Shown: positions 17,874 to 26,523 of the stretch, piece by piece
Layout: every line of letters begins with the position of its first letter
Numbering within the stretch: position 1 is the stretch's first letter
Assembly (NCBI GenBank): GCA_963669435.1
Contig: OY770025.1
Coordinates: forward strand, 1,984,001-2,048,000
Length of the DNA stretch: 64,000 bases
Direction of reading: 5' to 3'
Origin: CALJFL01 sp963669435
GTDB lineage: Bacteria > Pseudomonadota > Gammaproteobacteria > Pseudomonadales > Halieaceae
Translations under genes and position numbers: made by a program
The notes under the pieces: generated by a model
Seen by the model: only the letters and a program-made list of their open reading frames with translations
The model's database searches: none
Told to the model about the DNA's origin: nothing

Positions 17874-17901
17874 TTGTATTCTGAGACCATTAGGCTATTC
17901 T
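17874..17901 (+). promoter_or_regulatory. Possible promoter for the molybdoenzyme gene
   Basis: TTGTAT (17874-17879) and TATTCT (17896-17901, 4/6) are separated by 16 bases, and the leader to the ATG at 17937 would be about 28 bases. The match is weak. The position after a stem-loop and before a change of function is the main support. Confidence 0.25.
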
Positions 17902-17936
17902 GAAGCGCCTACCCATTCGCCAGCGGAGACCATCCC

Positions 17937-20177
17937 ATGTCAGATTGGCATAGCAACGCCTGTATTCTTTGTGAATGTAATTGTGGCATCAAGGTTCAAT
18001 TGGGAGGTGAAGACGACCGCGAAATTGTTCGTATCCGCGGCGACGAAGACCACCCGGCGTCCCAGGGCTACCTCTGCCAAAAGGCCTCTGGCCTCAACTA
18101 CTACCAGAATGGTAAGGACCGGATAACGCGGCCTTTACGCCGCAAGCCCGACGGTAGTTTCGAAGAAATCGCTTGGGATACCGCAATCAGCGAAGTCGCC
18201 GCACGGCTGGGCAATGTGCGCGACCAATACGGCGGCGACAAAATCTTCTATTACGGGGGAGGTGGTCAGGGCAATCACCTACCTGGGGGCTACGCCACGG
18301 CGATTCGCTCTGCGCTCGGCAGCCAGTACCGCTCCAATGCCCTGGCACAGGAAAAGACCGGCGAATTCTGGGTTAATGGTCAGATGTTTGGCACCCATGT
18401 TAAAGGTGATTTTGAACACTGCCAGGTGGCTATTTTCCTGGGTAAGAATCCCTGGCATTCCCATGGCGTCCCCAGGGCGCGAGCTTTTCTGAAGGAGTTC
18501 AGCAAAGACCCCGAGCGAACCATGATTGTGATCGACCCGGTGGTTTCCGAGACCGCCAAAATGGCGGAGTTTCACCTGCAGGTCGGGCCGGGAACCGACG
18601 CCTGGCTATTGGCCGCCATGGTGGCAATGCTGATTCAGCAGGAGCGTTACGATGCGTCCTGGCTGGCCGAGCACAGCTCGGGTCTCGAGCACATCATCTC
18701 GCACTTTGCGGAAGTACCGGTGGCAGACTATTGCGCCCACGCGGGAGTTGACCAGGATCTGGTGCAGGCGGCTGTCGAAGCGATTGCGGCAGCCGATGGC
18801 GTGGCCATGTTCGAAGACCTGGGTGTGCAGATGAGCAACCATTCCACCCTGGTCAGTTACCTGGAGAAACTGGTTTGGCTGCTGCGCGGGCAATTTGGCA
18901 ACGTGGGCGGGCAGTATTCTCCCGCCTACCTGCAAAACGTGGCCGGTAGCGGGCGCAGTTCACGCAAGAGCCCGGTGCTGGGTGCGCCGATTATCAGCGG
19001 ACTGGTGCCCTGCAATGTCATTGCCGATGAAATTCTCAGTGACCACCCGGATCGTTACCGGGCCATGATCGTGGAAACTGCGAATCCCGTGCACTCCCTG
19101 GCGGATTCCGAGAAGATGCGCCGCGCCCTAGCTGATCTCGATACCGTGGTGGTGATCGACATCGCGATGACTGAGACCGCGCGTGAAGCGGACTACATAC
19201 TGCCCGCGGCCACCCAGTTCGAGAAGTGGGAAGCTACCTTCTTTAACTTCGAATTCCCGGAAAATTATTTCCATCTGCGCAAGCCGCTGTTCGAACCGCT
19301 TGGTGACTCCCTGCCCGAGCCGGAAATTCACGCGCGCTTGGTGGAGGCTCTCGGGGCCATGCCGACTGAGCTATGTGCAGAATTAACCGCAGCCCTGGAG
19401 GCGGGTGGCCGCATTGCCTACCGCGACCGCTTTATGCAGGCGCTGGCCGAGGATCCCACCCTTTCCAACCTGGCCCCGGTGGTGCTGTATCGAACCCTGG
19501 GCCCCAGCTTGCCCGGCGGAGCTGCATCGGCGGCGCTGCTGTGGCCTACGGCGCTTGGTTTTGCCATGCGTGAAAGCGAGTCATTGCGTCGTGCTGGGTT
19601 TGACGGTGACCCAATGGAACAGGCGGAGGCTTTGTTCGATGCCATCCTCGCCGGCCATTCCGGCATCGTATTTTCTCGCGATGACTACCAGAGCAGCTGG
19701 TCGCGCCTGGGTAATGACGGCCGCATCAGGCTGGATGTGCCGGACTTGTTGGAAGAACTGTCCGTGCTTGAGGCCGGACCAGAACAACTCGCTGGTGGTG
19801 ACTTCCCCATGATCCTGATGGCCGGTGAGCGGCGGGACTATTCTGCCAACACCATTTATCGCGATGCCGGCTGGCGACGTAAGGACGCGGGAGGTTGCCT
19901 GCGGGTGTCCCCCACCGATGCGGAACGCCTGGGTCTTGCCAGTGGCGACAGCGCGCGTATAACCACCCGTGCCGGAAGCGCGTTGGCCACGGTGGAAGTG
20001 TCACCGCGTATGCAGGCAGGACATGCATCGCTGCCCAATGGTTATGGACTGGATAATCTCGATGGCAACCGTCACGGGGTGGCAACCAATGAGTTGACCT
20101 CCACCGAACACCGCGATCGTTTTGCCGGGACGCCGCTGCATAAGCATGTGCCAGCCCGGATAGAGGCGGTGGCTTAA
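17937..20177 (+). CDS. Molybdopterin-dependent oxidoreductase (assimilatory/formate-dehydrogenase-like), cytoplasmic, 746 aa
   Basis: Start of the molybdopterin oxidoreductase Fe4S4 domain: C9-x2-C12-x3-C16 and, after about 35 residues, G-Y-L-C-Q-K, completing a [4Fe-4S] site with the usual Lys near by. The bis-MGD-binding core and the C-terminal molydopterin dinucleotide-binding domain (about residues 625-740, with MAGERRDYSANTIYRD and HASLPNGYG) complete a DMSO-reductase-family subunit. There is no twin-arginine signal, so it works in the cytoplasm. The active-site ligand (Cys/Sec/Ser/Asp) is not certain; no T-G-A read-through is needed. No partner electron-transfer subunit, chaperone or cofactor gene is adjacent, so it is a stand-alone member. 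Formate dehydrogenase-like or another two-electron substrate is possible. Confidence 0.85.
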   Translation: MSDWHSNACILCECNCGIKVQLGGEDDREIVRIRGDEDHPASQGYLCQKASGLNYYQNGKDRITRPLRRKPDGSFEEIAWDTAISEVAARLGNVRDQYGGDKIFYYGGGGQGNHLPGGYATAIRSALGSQYRSNALAQEKTGEFWVNGQMFGTHVKGDFEHCQVAIFLGKNPWHSHGVPRARAFLKEFSKDPERTMIVIDPVVSETAKMAEFHLQVGPGTDAWLLAAMVAMLIQQERYDASWLAEHSSGLEHIISHFAEVPVADYCAHAGVDQDLVQAAVEAIAAADGVAMFEDLGVQMSNHSTLVSYLEKLVWLLRGQFGNVGGQYSPAYLQNVAGSGRSSRKSPVLGAPIISGLVPCNVIADEILSDHPDRYRAMIVETANPVHSLADSEKMRRALADLDTVVVIDIAMTETAREADYILPAATQFEKWEATFFNFEFPENYFHLRKPLFEPLGDSLPEPEIHARLVEALGAMPTELCAELTAALEAGGRIAYRDRFMQALAEDPTLSNLAPVVLYRTLGPSLPGGAASAALLWPTALGFAMRESESLRRAGFDGDPMEQAEALFDAILAGHSGIVFSRDDYQSSWSRLGNDGRIRLDVPDLLEELSVLEAGPEQLAGGDFPMILMAGERRDYSANTIYRDAGWRRKDAGGCLRVSPTDAERLGLASGDSARITTRAGSALATVEVSPRMQAGHASLPNGYGLDNLDGNRHGVATNELTSTEHRDRFAGTPLHKHVPARIEAVA

Positions 20178-20226
20178 CAAATCTTTACCCGATTATTACC
20201 CTGATTTACGGCCGATTTTGCTCCAA

Positions 20227-20248
20227 TGGACGGTACCACTACCGTCCA
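20227..20248 (+). promoter_or_regulatory. Perfect inverted repeat in the leader of the Spy-like gene
   Basis: TGGACGGT (20227-20234) and ACCGTCCA (20241-20248) form an 8-bp perfect dyad around a 6-base centre. Its last bases run directly into the ribosome-binding site CAGGAG (20247-20252) in front of ATG 20258. In RNA this is a hairpin that would abut the ribosome site; in DNA it could be an operator. Confidence 0.4.
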
Positions 20249-20257
20249 GGAGTCACC

Positions 20258-20575
20258 ATGAAAAAACTGACAATGATGAAATTGACAACCCTTGCACTGG
20301 CTACCCTGTTAGTTGGCGGTGCGCCACTTGCAATCGCCGAGAAAGGTGAGGGTGGGAACCGCGGCGACAAGCATGAACGTCGTGCAGCCCACATGCAGGA
20401 ACAGTTTGGTGTGTCCGACGAGCAGCTGTCGCAGATGCGTGAGATTCGTGAGAATGGCGGGAGCCGTGAGGATGTTCGCGGGGTGCTAACTGACGACCAG
20501 CGCGCACAGATGAAAGCGTGGCGACAAGAGCACGGTCGTGGCCATAAGGGTAAGCGCGAGGGCACCGCTGAGTGA
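20258..20575 (+). CDS. Spy/CpxP-like small periplasmic protein, 105 aa
   Basis: Signal peptide at residues 1-27 (MKKLTMMKLTTLALATLL followed by A-I-A-E). The mature 78 residues are highly charged and helical, with two copies of a short motif: FGVSDEQLSQM and VLTDDQRAQM. The second is the LTxxQR signature of the Spy/CpxP/CnrX family, periplasmic helical proteins that act as envelope-stress chaperones or metal sensors. The His/Arg/Lys-rich ends (KHERRAAHMQ, HGRGHKGKRE) could bind metal. It is half the family's usual size, with only one helix pair. It overlaps the next start in a GTGA arrangement, so it is coupled to a glycine-zipper lipoprotein. Confidence 0.6.
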   Translation: MKKLTMMKLTTLALATLLVGGAPLAIAEKGEGGNRGDKHERRAAHMQEQFGVSDEQLSQMREIRENGGSREDVRGVLTDDQRAQMKAWRQEHGRGHKGKREGTAE

Positions 20576-20931
20576 CCAGAGCTAGTCTGGCTGCGGCACT
20601 CTCAGTTCTGATGGTGGGATGTACCACCACTGACGAGATCATTATCGATGAAAAAGGAGTCGATATGGCCCGTTACCAGCAAGACCTGGAGCAATGCCAG
20701 GTGTATTCCGAGCAGGTAAAAACCGGCGAAAAAGCTGCCCGTGGCGCGGCCTCCGGCGCCGTGGTGGGTGGCTTGATCGGTGCTGCCGTCGGCGATAGCC
20801 GCAGTGCCCAGCGCGGTGCCGGGGCCGGCGCTGTCAGCGGTGGTGCACGCGGTATTTCACAGGGTGAACAAACGGAAGTGCAGGTGGTTAAGAATTGCCT
20901 GCGTGGCCGGGGTTATCGCGTCCTGAATTAA
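20572..20931 (+). CDS. Glycine-zipper lipoprotein, 119 aa
   Basis: A GTG start overlaps the previous stop by four bases. The N-terminus has a lipobox (S-V-L-M-V-G-C, Cys 17), so the mature protein is a lipoprotein. The middle (about residues 58-97) is a glycine-zipper stretch with G-x3-G spacings (GAASGAVVGGLIGAAVGD), as in the SlyB/Rcs-associated OmpA-linked proteins and YmgG-type proteins, able to pack in a membrane. The C-terminal VKNCLRGRGYRVLN is typical of this family, with the two Cys at about 42 and 110. The role is usually in outer-membrane integrity. Expression with the Spy-like gene suggests an envelope-stress pair. Confidence 0.75.
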   Translation: MTRASLAAALSVLMVGCTTTDEIIIDEKGVDMARYQQDLEQCQVYSEQVKTGEKAARGAASGAVVGGLIGAAVGDSRSAQRGAGAGAVSGGARGISQGEQTEVQVVKNCLRGRGYRVLN

Positions 20932-20942
20932 TCCTGACAAGA

Positions 20943-23444
20943 TTACCGCTTAAGTAGTCCCTCAAGCAGTTTCCCGGCTTCCTTCTGCACTTTGCGCTTC
21001 ACCTCGTTGGTAGCCAGTTCCTCGATAATCGCGCCTGAATCGACGCCACACCAATCTGCTGGATCCCCGGTAATGTTGCCCTTACAGCTCACCGGCCAAT
21101 CGATGGCCGTATAGCGTTCGTTCACAGCACAGGCCGGGTCCATCTCCGCCAGCTGTGAACTGAGTTTGCCGGCGAAGTCGGCCTCGAACACATCTGTAAG
21201 CAGGTTCAATTCTCCCTGACCGCGCAGGCTTACTCCCTGCAGGTCCGCCCGCAGCGGTTTCAGTCTGGCTTTGCCACCCCCCAGCTGGATGTCCATGGAC
21301 AGGTCCTGGAAAACGGTATCGGTGGCCAGTTGGCCGGAGAGTTTCTGCTGGTTGACCAGTGCCACGGACTGGCAGAGCATCTTCTCTATGCCAGTGTCTT
21401 TTAACACGGCGTCTTTGGAGACTAGCTTTGCCGGGCCACGCAGGTTGGCATACAGCTCGTTGGTTGTGGTGCCGCGGCTATTGATCTGCCAGTTGGCGGT
21501 GGCGGTGCCGGTCATCACCGGCTCGGACTCCAGCGAGGTTAGCAGCTCGGGAATTTCTAAACCCTTTATCGAACCCCTGCTGGATACACGGGTAACCGCT
21601 TCGGTGGCATTCAGGGTGGCCCCCAGGCGCAGTTCTCCGCCGTGTAGCTGTCCTGTCAGGCTATTGATTTTCACGATGCCATCCACCGCCCGGGCTTGCA
21701 GGTGCAGGTTGTCAATGGCGTGGTTTTCGTAGACTGCCCTGTCGATTTTTAGGTCTGCTGCTGTGTCGATGCTGCGCAACGGCTCCAATTGCAGCGGTTC
21801 ATCGCCGCCATCTTCGGTTGCGCTGGAACTTTGTGGTGCATCGTCAATTGCCTCGGGGCCTGCCAGAAGTAGCAGGGCGGGGTCGAGCAGGTTCATGTGC
21901 AAGCGTGCATCGATCTGCGGGCTCTTGGTGCCGGCATAGCGAACCTGTCCTTCCCCTTGCATTTCTGCGAGGCCAAAATTCAGTGACAGGTCGGCTTGTT
22001 CCTGCGAAAGGTCCAGACTACCGTCTGCGTCGACGTAAAGCGGCTTGCCCTGGTAGCGTCCGTCCTTGAGCGAGGTTTTCAGCTTACCGCCAAGTGAGGC
22101 AGCCAGTGCGGAAAATGTGCTTCCTCGGGCGGTCATCTGCCAACCCGCTGTCAGTTTGCCCGTCAGGTCCTGGTCAATGGCGGCCAGGGTTAGCAGCGGG
22201 TCGATATCGATGGCGGTCAGGGTGCCGTCGGTGGTGAGGGTGCTGTCGTTGTACTTGCCATCAAAGCGGGCGCGCAGGTCGATTTTTCCGCCCATGGCTT
22301 CCGCCGCCAGTTCGGTTATATCCAGTATGCCGTCTACGAGCCTGAGCTGCAGACGCAGATCACTGGCCTGGTACGCATCTACCAGCGCCTCGTCGACCCG
22401 CAGTTCCAGGCGGGTGTCTATCGAGCGCAGTAAATCGAGGGGAATGCGGTCACTGTCGGTGCTAGCCGTTGGTGGGCTTGCAGCCGCGGCTTCGGGCCCC
22501 GCGAGCACCAGAAGCGCAGGATTCAGCAGGTTAAAGTGAAGGTTTGCATCGATCTGTGGGCTGCCGAGATGGTCGTAGCGCACCTGTCCTTCGCCCTCAG
22601 TCGCACCTGTGCGCACCCTCAACTCCAGGTCCAGCGCTGGTCCGTCGAGCTCTATAATGCCGCTGGCGGTGATGTTTACAGGCTCGGGGGTAGCGCCCGA
22701 TACACCCAGGTCCAGTGCTGTGAGTGCAATGCGCTGGGTTTCCATGTCGGCCTCAAGCTCGCTCTCCAGCTGGATTTCCAGGGCAGACTGTTCCGTTGTT
22801 TCCGGTAACTGCAGTTTGAGCGACAAGGCCATGGGCAACCCGTCAGTATTGACGCTGGTGGCGGTAAGCTGGTCGATGATAATGCGGTTGCTCTTGCCGT
22901 CTCCGCTCTCTTTGATGTCAATGTTGGCGTTGGTAATCGCCAGCCTGCCGATGTTCAGCGCCAAGGGTGCTCCGATTACCGCCGCGCCGGCGGGGGCGGC
23001 AGCAGGTGACTGGCGACGCTGAGCGTAAAATGCATCCAGCTCCGCATCGCTCATATTTTCTGTGGTGGGGGACGGCGCGTCATTTGCACTTTCAGGAAGC
23101 TGGACACTGGCACTCAGTCCGTCAACCGTCAGGCCATCGATAACGATCTCGCGGGAGATCAGGGGCATCAACTGCACCGCAATTTCCAGGGCATTGGCCT
23201 CGATCGTTTGCGGTGTCTCCCCGGGTAGCTCCAGGCTAACTTGCCCCAATGCCACGGCTAACGTGGGGAAAACTGACAGCTCCGCCTCGCCATCCACTCG
23301 CAGTTTGGCGCCTGTTTGTTCCTCCACGGCGCTGGTGGCGGCGGCCAGTAACTGCTCTCGATCAACCAACATGGGTAGCAGTACAACTGCGAGCAACAGC
23401 AGTACCACCGGGGTTACGAGCAGAATGATCAAGGTTCTGGACAT
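20943..23444 (-). CDS. AsmA-family envelope protein with an internal duplication, 833 aa
   Basis: An N-terminal membrane anchor (residues 4-26) is followed by the AsmA N-terminal repeat (R-E-Q-L, GAKLRVDGEAELSVFPTLAVALGQV at about 45-69) and a long beta-rich periplasmic part ending in the AsmA C-terminal domain (DFAGKLSSQLAEMDPACAVNE region). AsmA proteins are repeating-beta-groove, chorein-like bridges linked to outer-membrane lipid transport and assembly. A block of about 170 residues occurs twice: about 284-452 and 497-668. Both start G-E-G-Q-V-R-Y and share PQIDAxLHxNLLxPALL, LAGPEA and LRSIDT. This is divergent from the glycan cluster at 23746. Confidence 0.88.
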   Translation of the reverse strand: MSRTLIILLVTPVVLLLLAVVLLPMLVDREQLLAAATSAVEEQTGAKLRVDGEAELSVFPTLAVALGQVSLELPGETPQTIEANALEIAVQLMPLISREIVIDGLTVDGLSASVQLPESANDAPSPTTENMSDAELDAFYAQRRQSPAAAPAGAAVIGAPLALNIGRLAITNANIDIKESGDGKSNRIIIDQLTATSVNTDGLPMALSLKLQLPETTEQSALEIQLESELEADMETQRIALTALDLGVSGATPEPVNITASGIIELDGPALDLELRVRTGATEGEGQVRYDHLGSPQIDANLHFNLLNPALLVLAGPEAAAASPPTASTDSDRIPLDLLRSIDTRLELRVDEALVDAYQASDLRLQLRLVDGILDITELAAEAMGGKIDLRARFDGKYNDSTLTTDGTLTAIDIDPLLTLAAIDQDLTGKLTAGWQMTARGSTFSALAASLGGKLKTSLKDGRYQGKPLYVDADGSLDLSQEQADLSLNFGLAEMQGEGQVRYAGTKSPQIDARLHMNLLDPALLLLAGPEAIDDAPQSSSATEDGGDEPLQLEPLRSIDTAADLKIDRAVYENHAIDNLHLQARAVDGIVKINSLTGQLHGGELRLGATLNATEAVTRVSSRGSIKGLEIPELLTSLESEPVMTGTATANWQINSRGTTTNELYANLRGPAKLVSKDAVLKDTGIEKMLCQSVALVNQQKLSGQLATDTVFQDLSMDIQLGGGKARLKPLRADLQGVSLRGQGELNLLTDVFEADFAGKLSSQLAEMDPACAVNERYTAIDWPVSCKGNITGDPADWCGVDSGAIIEELATNEVKRKVQKEAGKLLEGLLKR

Positions 23445-23745
23445 ATTCGGGAGTCTCGGCCTGGGTCCGTCAGTGCTTACCTGAAGACTAGCCCTCGCTG
23501 GCTAAAGGTGCGAGTGAATGCTTCAGGGCGATTCCATAGTAGCGGAAAATTACATCTTGTTTGACTGCCAGATCGGACAAAGGTTCTTCGTTTGCGCGCA
23601 TGGAGCCAACGATGCAGCAAACAATACGGCGACGAGTTTGCTAGAGTAGCGCATTGACTTGTTCTGGCTGAACCACTCATGTTGATCCATGCCACATCAC
23701 TAACCACGTCACTAACAAAGATACGCCCCAATAGGCCCCGGTACT
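23445..23745. other. Intergenic region between asmA-like gene and the glycan cluster (301 bases)
   Basis: No convincing gene is seen here. On the plus strand TTGACT at 23654-23659 could be a -35 element but has no good -10 partner. Two copies of TCACTAAC (23697-23704 and 23709-23716, 12-base period) lie about 30 bases before the first sulfotransferase start. The region must contain the divergent 5' signals for both neighbours. Confidence 0.3.
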
Positions 23746-24567
23746 ATGCTGGATAAACTGCTGTTATGCGTCGGTGCGCAGAAAGCGGGCACCAGTTGGC
23801 TGCACAATATGTTGACTTTGAGCCCTGATATAAAGTTTTCACGGCTTAAGGAACTCCATTACCTAGATATGTGCGCGGGCCTCAATAACCAGCTCCCGCA
23901 GCATTTGTTGACGGCAGTCGTCAGGCAGTTCGGTCTCGGCAGGGCGAAGCTTTTCTCCCGCCTGGAGCTGGATGAGCAGGCGGCTCTCGCAGCGATCAAG
24001 TCAGTTCTCGATGATGAGTGGTATTTCGCGCAGTTTGGCGGGCATGGTGGATATTGTGCTGACTTTACACCCGAGTACGCGTTACTGAGTGTCGCGGAGC
24101 TGCGGGCGACAGAGCGTCTTGCGCGTGAGCGTAAGGTGATTTTCATTATGCGGGACCCGGTCGAGCGTTCGTTGTCAGCGTTTCGTTACTACCACCAGAA
24201 CCGCAATGTGGACATCGATACCATGTCCAGCCGGGAGATTCGCTCTCTGCTGGATTCGCGTTTGTTTGCTGCGCGCTCGGATTACCCGGCAGTGATCAGC
24301 AAGCTGCGGCAAAGTTTCAACACTGAAGATGTGCTGTTTCTGTTCTATGAAGACGTGATGGTGGAAAAACGTCAGGCGATCGACCGGGTCTGCGAGTTTC
24401 TTCACATTCAGCCTTTTGCCCTGCCCGAAGAGCGGTTGAACCGGAAGGTAAACTCCAGCCTGGGCTCGCATTTTGACGATGAGATCTATGATTATCTGCG
24501 CGACAAGTTCAGGGCAGATAAGGACACCGTGAAGATGGAACTGGGGTATATTCCGCAGCAATGGTAG
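23746..24567 (+). CDS. Sulfotransferase, 273 aa
   Basis: PAPS-dependent sulfotransferase fold of the bacterial/heparan-type branch. The 5'-phosphosulfate loop is V-G-A-Q-K-A-G-T-S-W-L (about residues 9-19) and the 3'-phosphate-binding segment is F-I-M-R-D-P-V-E-R-S-L-S-A-F (about 129-142). The conserved R-x6-S order that binds the 3' phosphate is present. The length is normal for the family. It would transfer sulfate from PAPS to a hydroxyl of a glycan precursor in the cytoplasm. It is first in the row of cluster genes, separated from the next sulfotransferase by 209 bases, so it could have its own promoter. Confidence 0.85.
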   Translation: MLDKLLLCVGAQKAGTSWLHNMLTLSPDIKFSRLKELHYLDMCAGLNNQLPQHLLTAVVRQFGLGRAKLFSRLELDEQAALAAIKSVLDDEWYFAQFGGHGGYCADFTPEYALLSVAELRATERLARERKVIFIMRDPVERSLSAFRYYHQNRNVDIDTMSSREIRSLLDSRLFAARSDYPAVISKLRQSFNTEDVLFLFYEDVMVEKRQAIDRVCEFLHIQPFALPEERLNRKVNSSLGSHFDDEIYDYLRDKFRADKDTVKMELGYIPQQW

Positions 24568-24776
24568 CGCGCTTGCCCGGGCCTCATCGTCTGCCGCGTG
24601 AGTGCTTGTAAGGTCTTCGGTGACTGGTAGAATTGGCGGCAGGTTAAAACAGCCTTGTTGCCTTTTCATATCAATCGCCGGTAACAGGTGCTTTGCTGGT
24701 CTCCCCGCCTGGATTGCATTGCCGATCAGTAGCACCGCAATAAATATAAAGAGTCCGGTTTCGCTGGGAGTAGGCT

Positions 24777-25625
24777 TTGGCGCGGATAAAAAAGCTATTT
24801 TTGAGCGTCGGAGCGATGAAGTCCGGAACCACCTGGCTGTATCGTCAGCTCGAGCAACACCCCGACATCTGCTTTAGCCCGGAGAAGGAGATCCATTACC
24901 TGGCGGATGCGGCAGGCTGTACCCAAAATCTCCGCTTTGCTTATCGGCTGAGTCGTTTCAATGCGGCGCGACACCGGGCAGCGAATGCTCCACAGTCGCT
25001 GGGATTCGAGCGAACCCGCTGGTATCTGGATTACCTGTTCATGCCGCGTACCTGGGAGTGGTATGTACGACGCTTTGGCCGGGTTCGTGACGGCGCTTAC
25101 TGTGCGGATTTCAGCAATCTGACTGCCCTGTTGAGTACCGACGACTGGGCACAGCTACTTTCCAGAGTCGATGATATCCGGGTGCTTTATGTGCTGCGTG
25201 ACCCGCTCGACCGCATCTGGTCTCAGCTGAAGTCGCACTACCAGTCCGGTGGCGATCAGCGCAAGGCGCTGACGTTAGAGACCTATCAGCAGCAGGGCGA
25301 AATCAGGGACGAAGACCTCGTTCGCCATTCTCTCTACGCTCGCCATTTGCAGGCGCTGCTGGCCAGTGTGGAGCCGGGGAAGATCCAGTTGTTGTCTTAT
25401 GAGCAGATTCAAAGCGATCCCGAGGGCTTGCTACGCACGCTGGAAACGTTCCTCGGCCTGCCCCATCATCACTACCTGCCGGAGAAATTGCACCGAAAAA
25501 TCAACGCCTCTACCAATGAGGGTCGACCCCCGTGGATAAAGGAACATTTTTATCCGTTGATAGCCCAGGATCTGCAGGCACTACGCACCATGAACCTCGG
25601 TTTTTCCGAACAGTGGTGTAGTTGA
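24777..25625 (+). CDS. Sulfotransferase, 282 aa
   Basis: The start is TTG with GGGAG ten bases upstream; the only later ATG lies inside the P-loop. The PAPS loop is S-V-G-A-M-K-S-G-T-T-W-L (about residues 10-21) and the 3'-phosphate segment is V-L-R-D-P-L-D-R-I-W-S-Q-L (about 140-152). It resembles the preceding sulfotransferase (both have a K-E-x-H-Y-L motif after the P-loop) but is clearly diverged. Its TGA is followed directly by the ATG of the GT2 gene, so it heads the tight run of genes to 36321. Target is probably a surface glycan. Confidence 0.85.
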   Translation: MARIKKLFLSVGAMKSGTTWLYRQLEQHPDICFSPEKEIHYLADAAGCTQNLRFAYRLSRFNAARHRAANAPQSLGFERTRWYLDYLFMPRTWEWYVRRFGRVRDGAYCADFSNLTALLSTDDWAQLLSRVDDIRVLYVLRDPLDRIWSQLKSHYQSGGDQRKALTLETYQQQGEIRDEDLVRHSLYARHLQALLASVEPGKIQLLSYEQIQSDPEGLLRTLETFLGLPHHHYLPEKLHRKINASTNEGRPPWIKEHFYPLIAQDLQALRTMNLGFSEQWCS

Positions 25626-26510
25626 ATGACTGAGCTTGTTGTCGGCGTCATCGCATTCAATCCGAGTATCGAGCGCTTGCGCGAGCTCCAGCGCTTATTG
25701 CAGGGTGATGATGTTTATCTTTGCGTGGTGGACAACGGTTCGGACAACAGCGACGAGATTCAGCGTGAAATGGTTGCTGGTGCCGGTATCGAGGTGATCT
25801 ACAACCGCAAAAATATGGGGGTGGCCACCGCCGTAAACCAATTGGTTCAGCGAGCGCGCAACCTGGGTGCTCCGTACATTATGCCGGTAGACCAGGACTC
25901 GTTGTTCAGTGACGGTTACGCCAGGGACATGCTGTTGAAATTCAAGCTGTTAGCGCAATCACAGCCGCGCCTTGCTGCTCTGGGTGCCAAGGTATTTGAT
26001 GTGGGCAGAGACAGCTATGAGCCTTTTGTATGTTTTGACCTGCCAGGCCAAAGGAGTGACCGAGAAGCTCTGACATATCCCTTTAGCGCGGCCGACTTTC
26101 TTATTACCTCGGGAACATTAATGTCGGTATCTTGCATCGAAAGCGTTGGTGCGATGCGGGAGGATCTGTTCATTGATAGCGTCGACCTGGATTGGTCATT
26201 CCGCGCCAAGGCCCAGGGCTGGACCCTGGCCGGCTGTGAGACCTCGGTGATATACCAGGAGATTGGCGCCGGGGTAGTGCGGGTTCCCCTGCTGGGAATC
26301 AATGTCAGAACCCACCAACCGCTGCGTTATTACTACATGACCCGCAATCGATTTTTTCTTTACCGACAGCCCTATGCCAAGTGGGGCTGGCTATTACGTG
26401 ACTTCCCGAAAACGCTGATGAAACTGGGTTTTCTGACGGCGGTTAGCCCGGTTCGTGGACAGATTGTGAAAGAACACGCCCGCGGCCTACTCGATTCCTT
26501 CAAGCTGTGA
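25626..26510 (+). CDS. Family 2 glycosyltransferase (rhamnosyltransferase-like), 294 aa
   Basis: GT-A fold: V-V-D-N-G-S-D-N (about residues 34-41), N-R-K-N-M-G-V-A typical of the rhamnosyltransferase subgroup (about 60-67), and the nucleotide/metal DxD as V-D-Q-D-S (Asp 89 and 91). A conserved S-V-D-L-D-W-S-F-R acceptor region and a His-containing tail (RYYYMTRNRFFLYR) complete the fold. It would add a sugar to the growing glycan at the cytoplasmic face. It has no transmembrane helix. It lies between a sulfotransferase and a GT4-like enzyme without gaps. Confidence 0.88.
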   Translation: MTELVVGVIAFNPSIERLRELQRLLQGDDVYLCVVDNGSDNSDEIQREMVAGAGIEVIYNRKNMGVATAVNQLVQRARNLGAPYIMPVDQDSLFSDGYARDMLLKFKLLAQSQPRLAALGAKVFDVGRDSYEPFVCFDLPGQRSDREALTYPFSAADFLITSGTLMSVSCIESVGAMREDLFIDSVDLDWSFRAKAQGWTLAGCETSVIYQEIGAGVVRVPLLGINVRTHQPLRYYYMTRNRFFLYRQPYAKWGWLLRDFPKTLMKLGFLTAVSPVRGQIVKEHARGLLDSFKL

Positions 26511-26523
26511 GGGTGGCCTGTCG

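Noticed and set aside
24568..24776. Possible promoter before the second sulfotransferase
   Set aside because: A TTGCCG/TATAAA-like pair is present but the spacing of 20 bases is too long for a reliable call.
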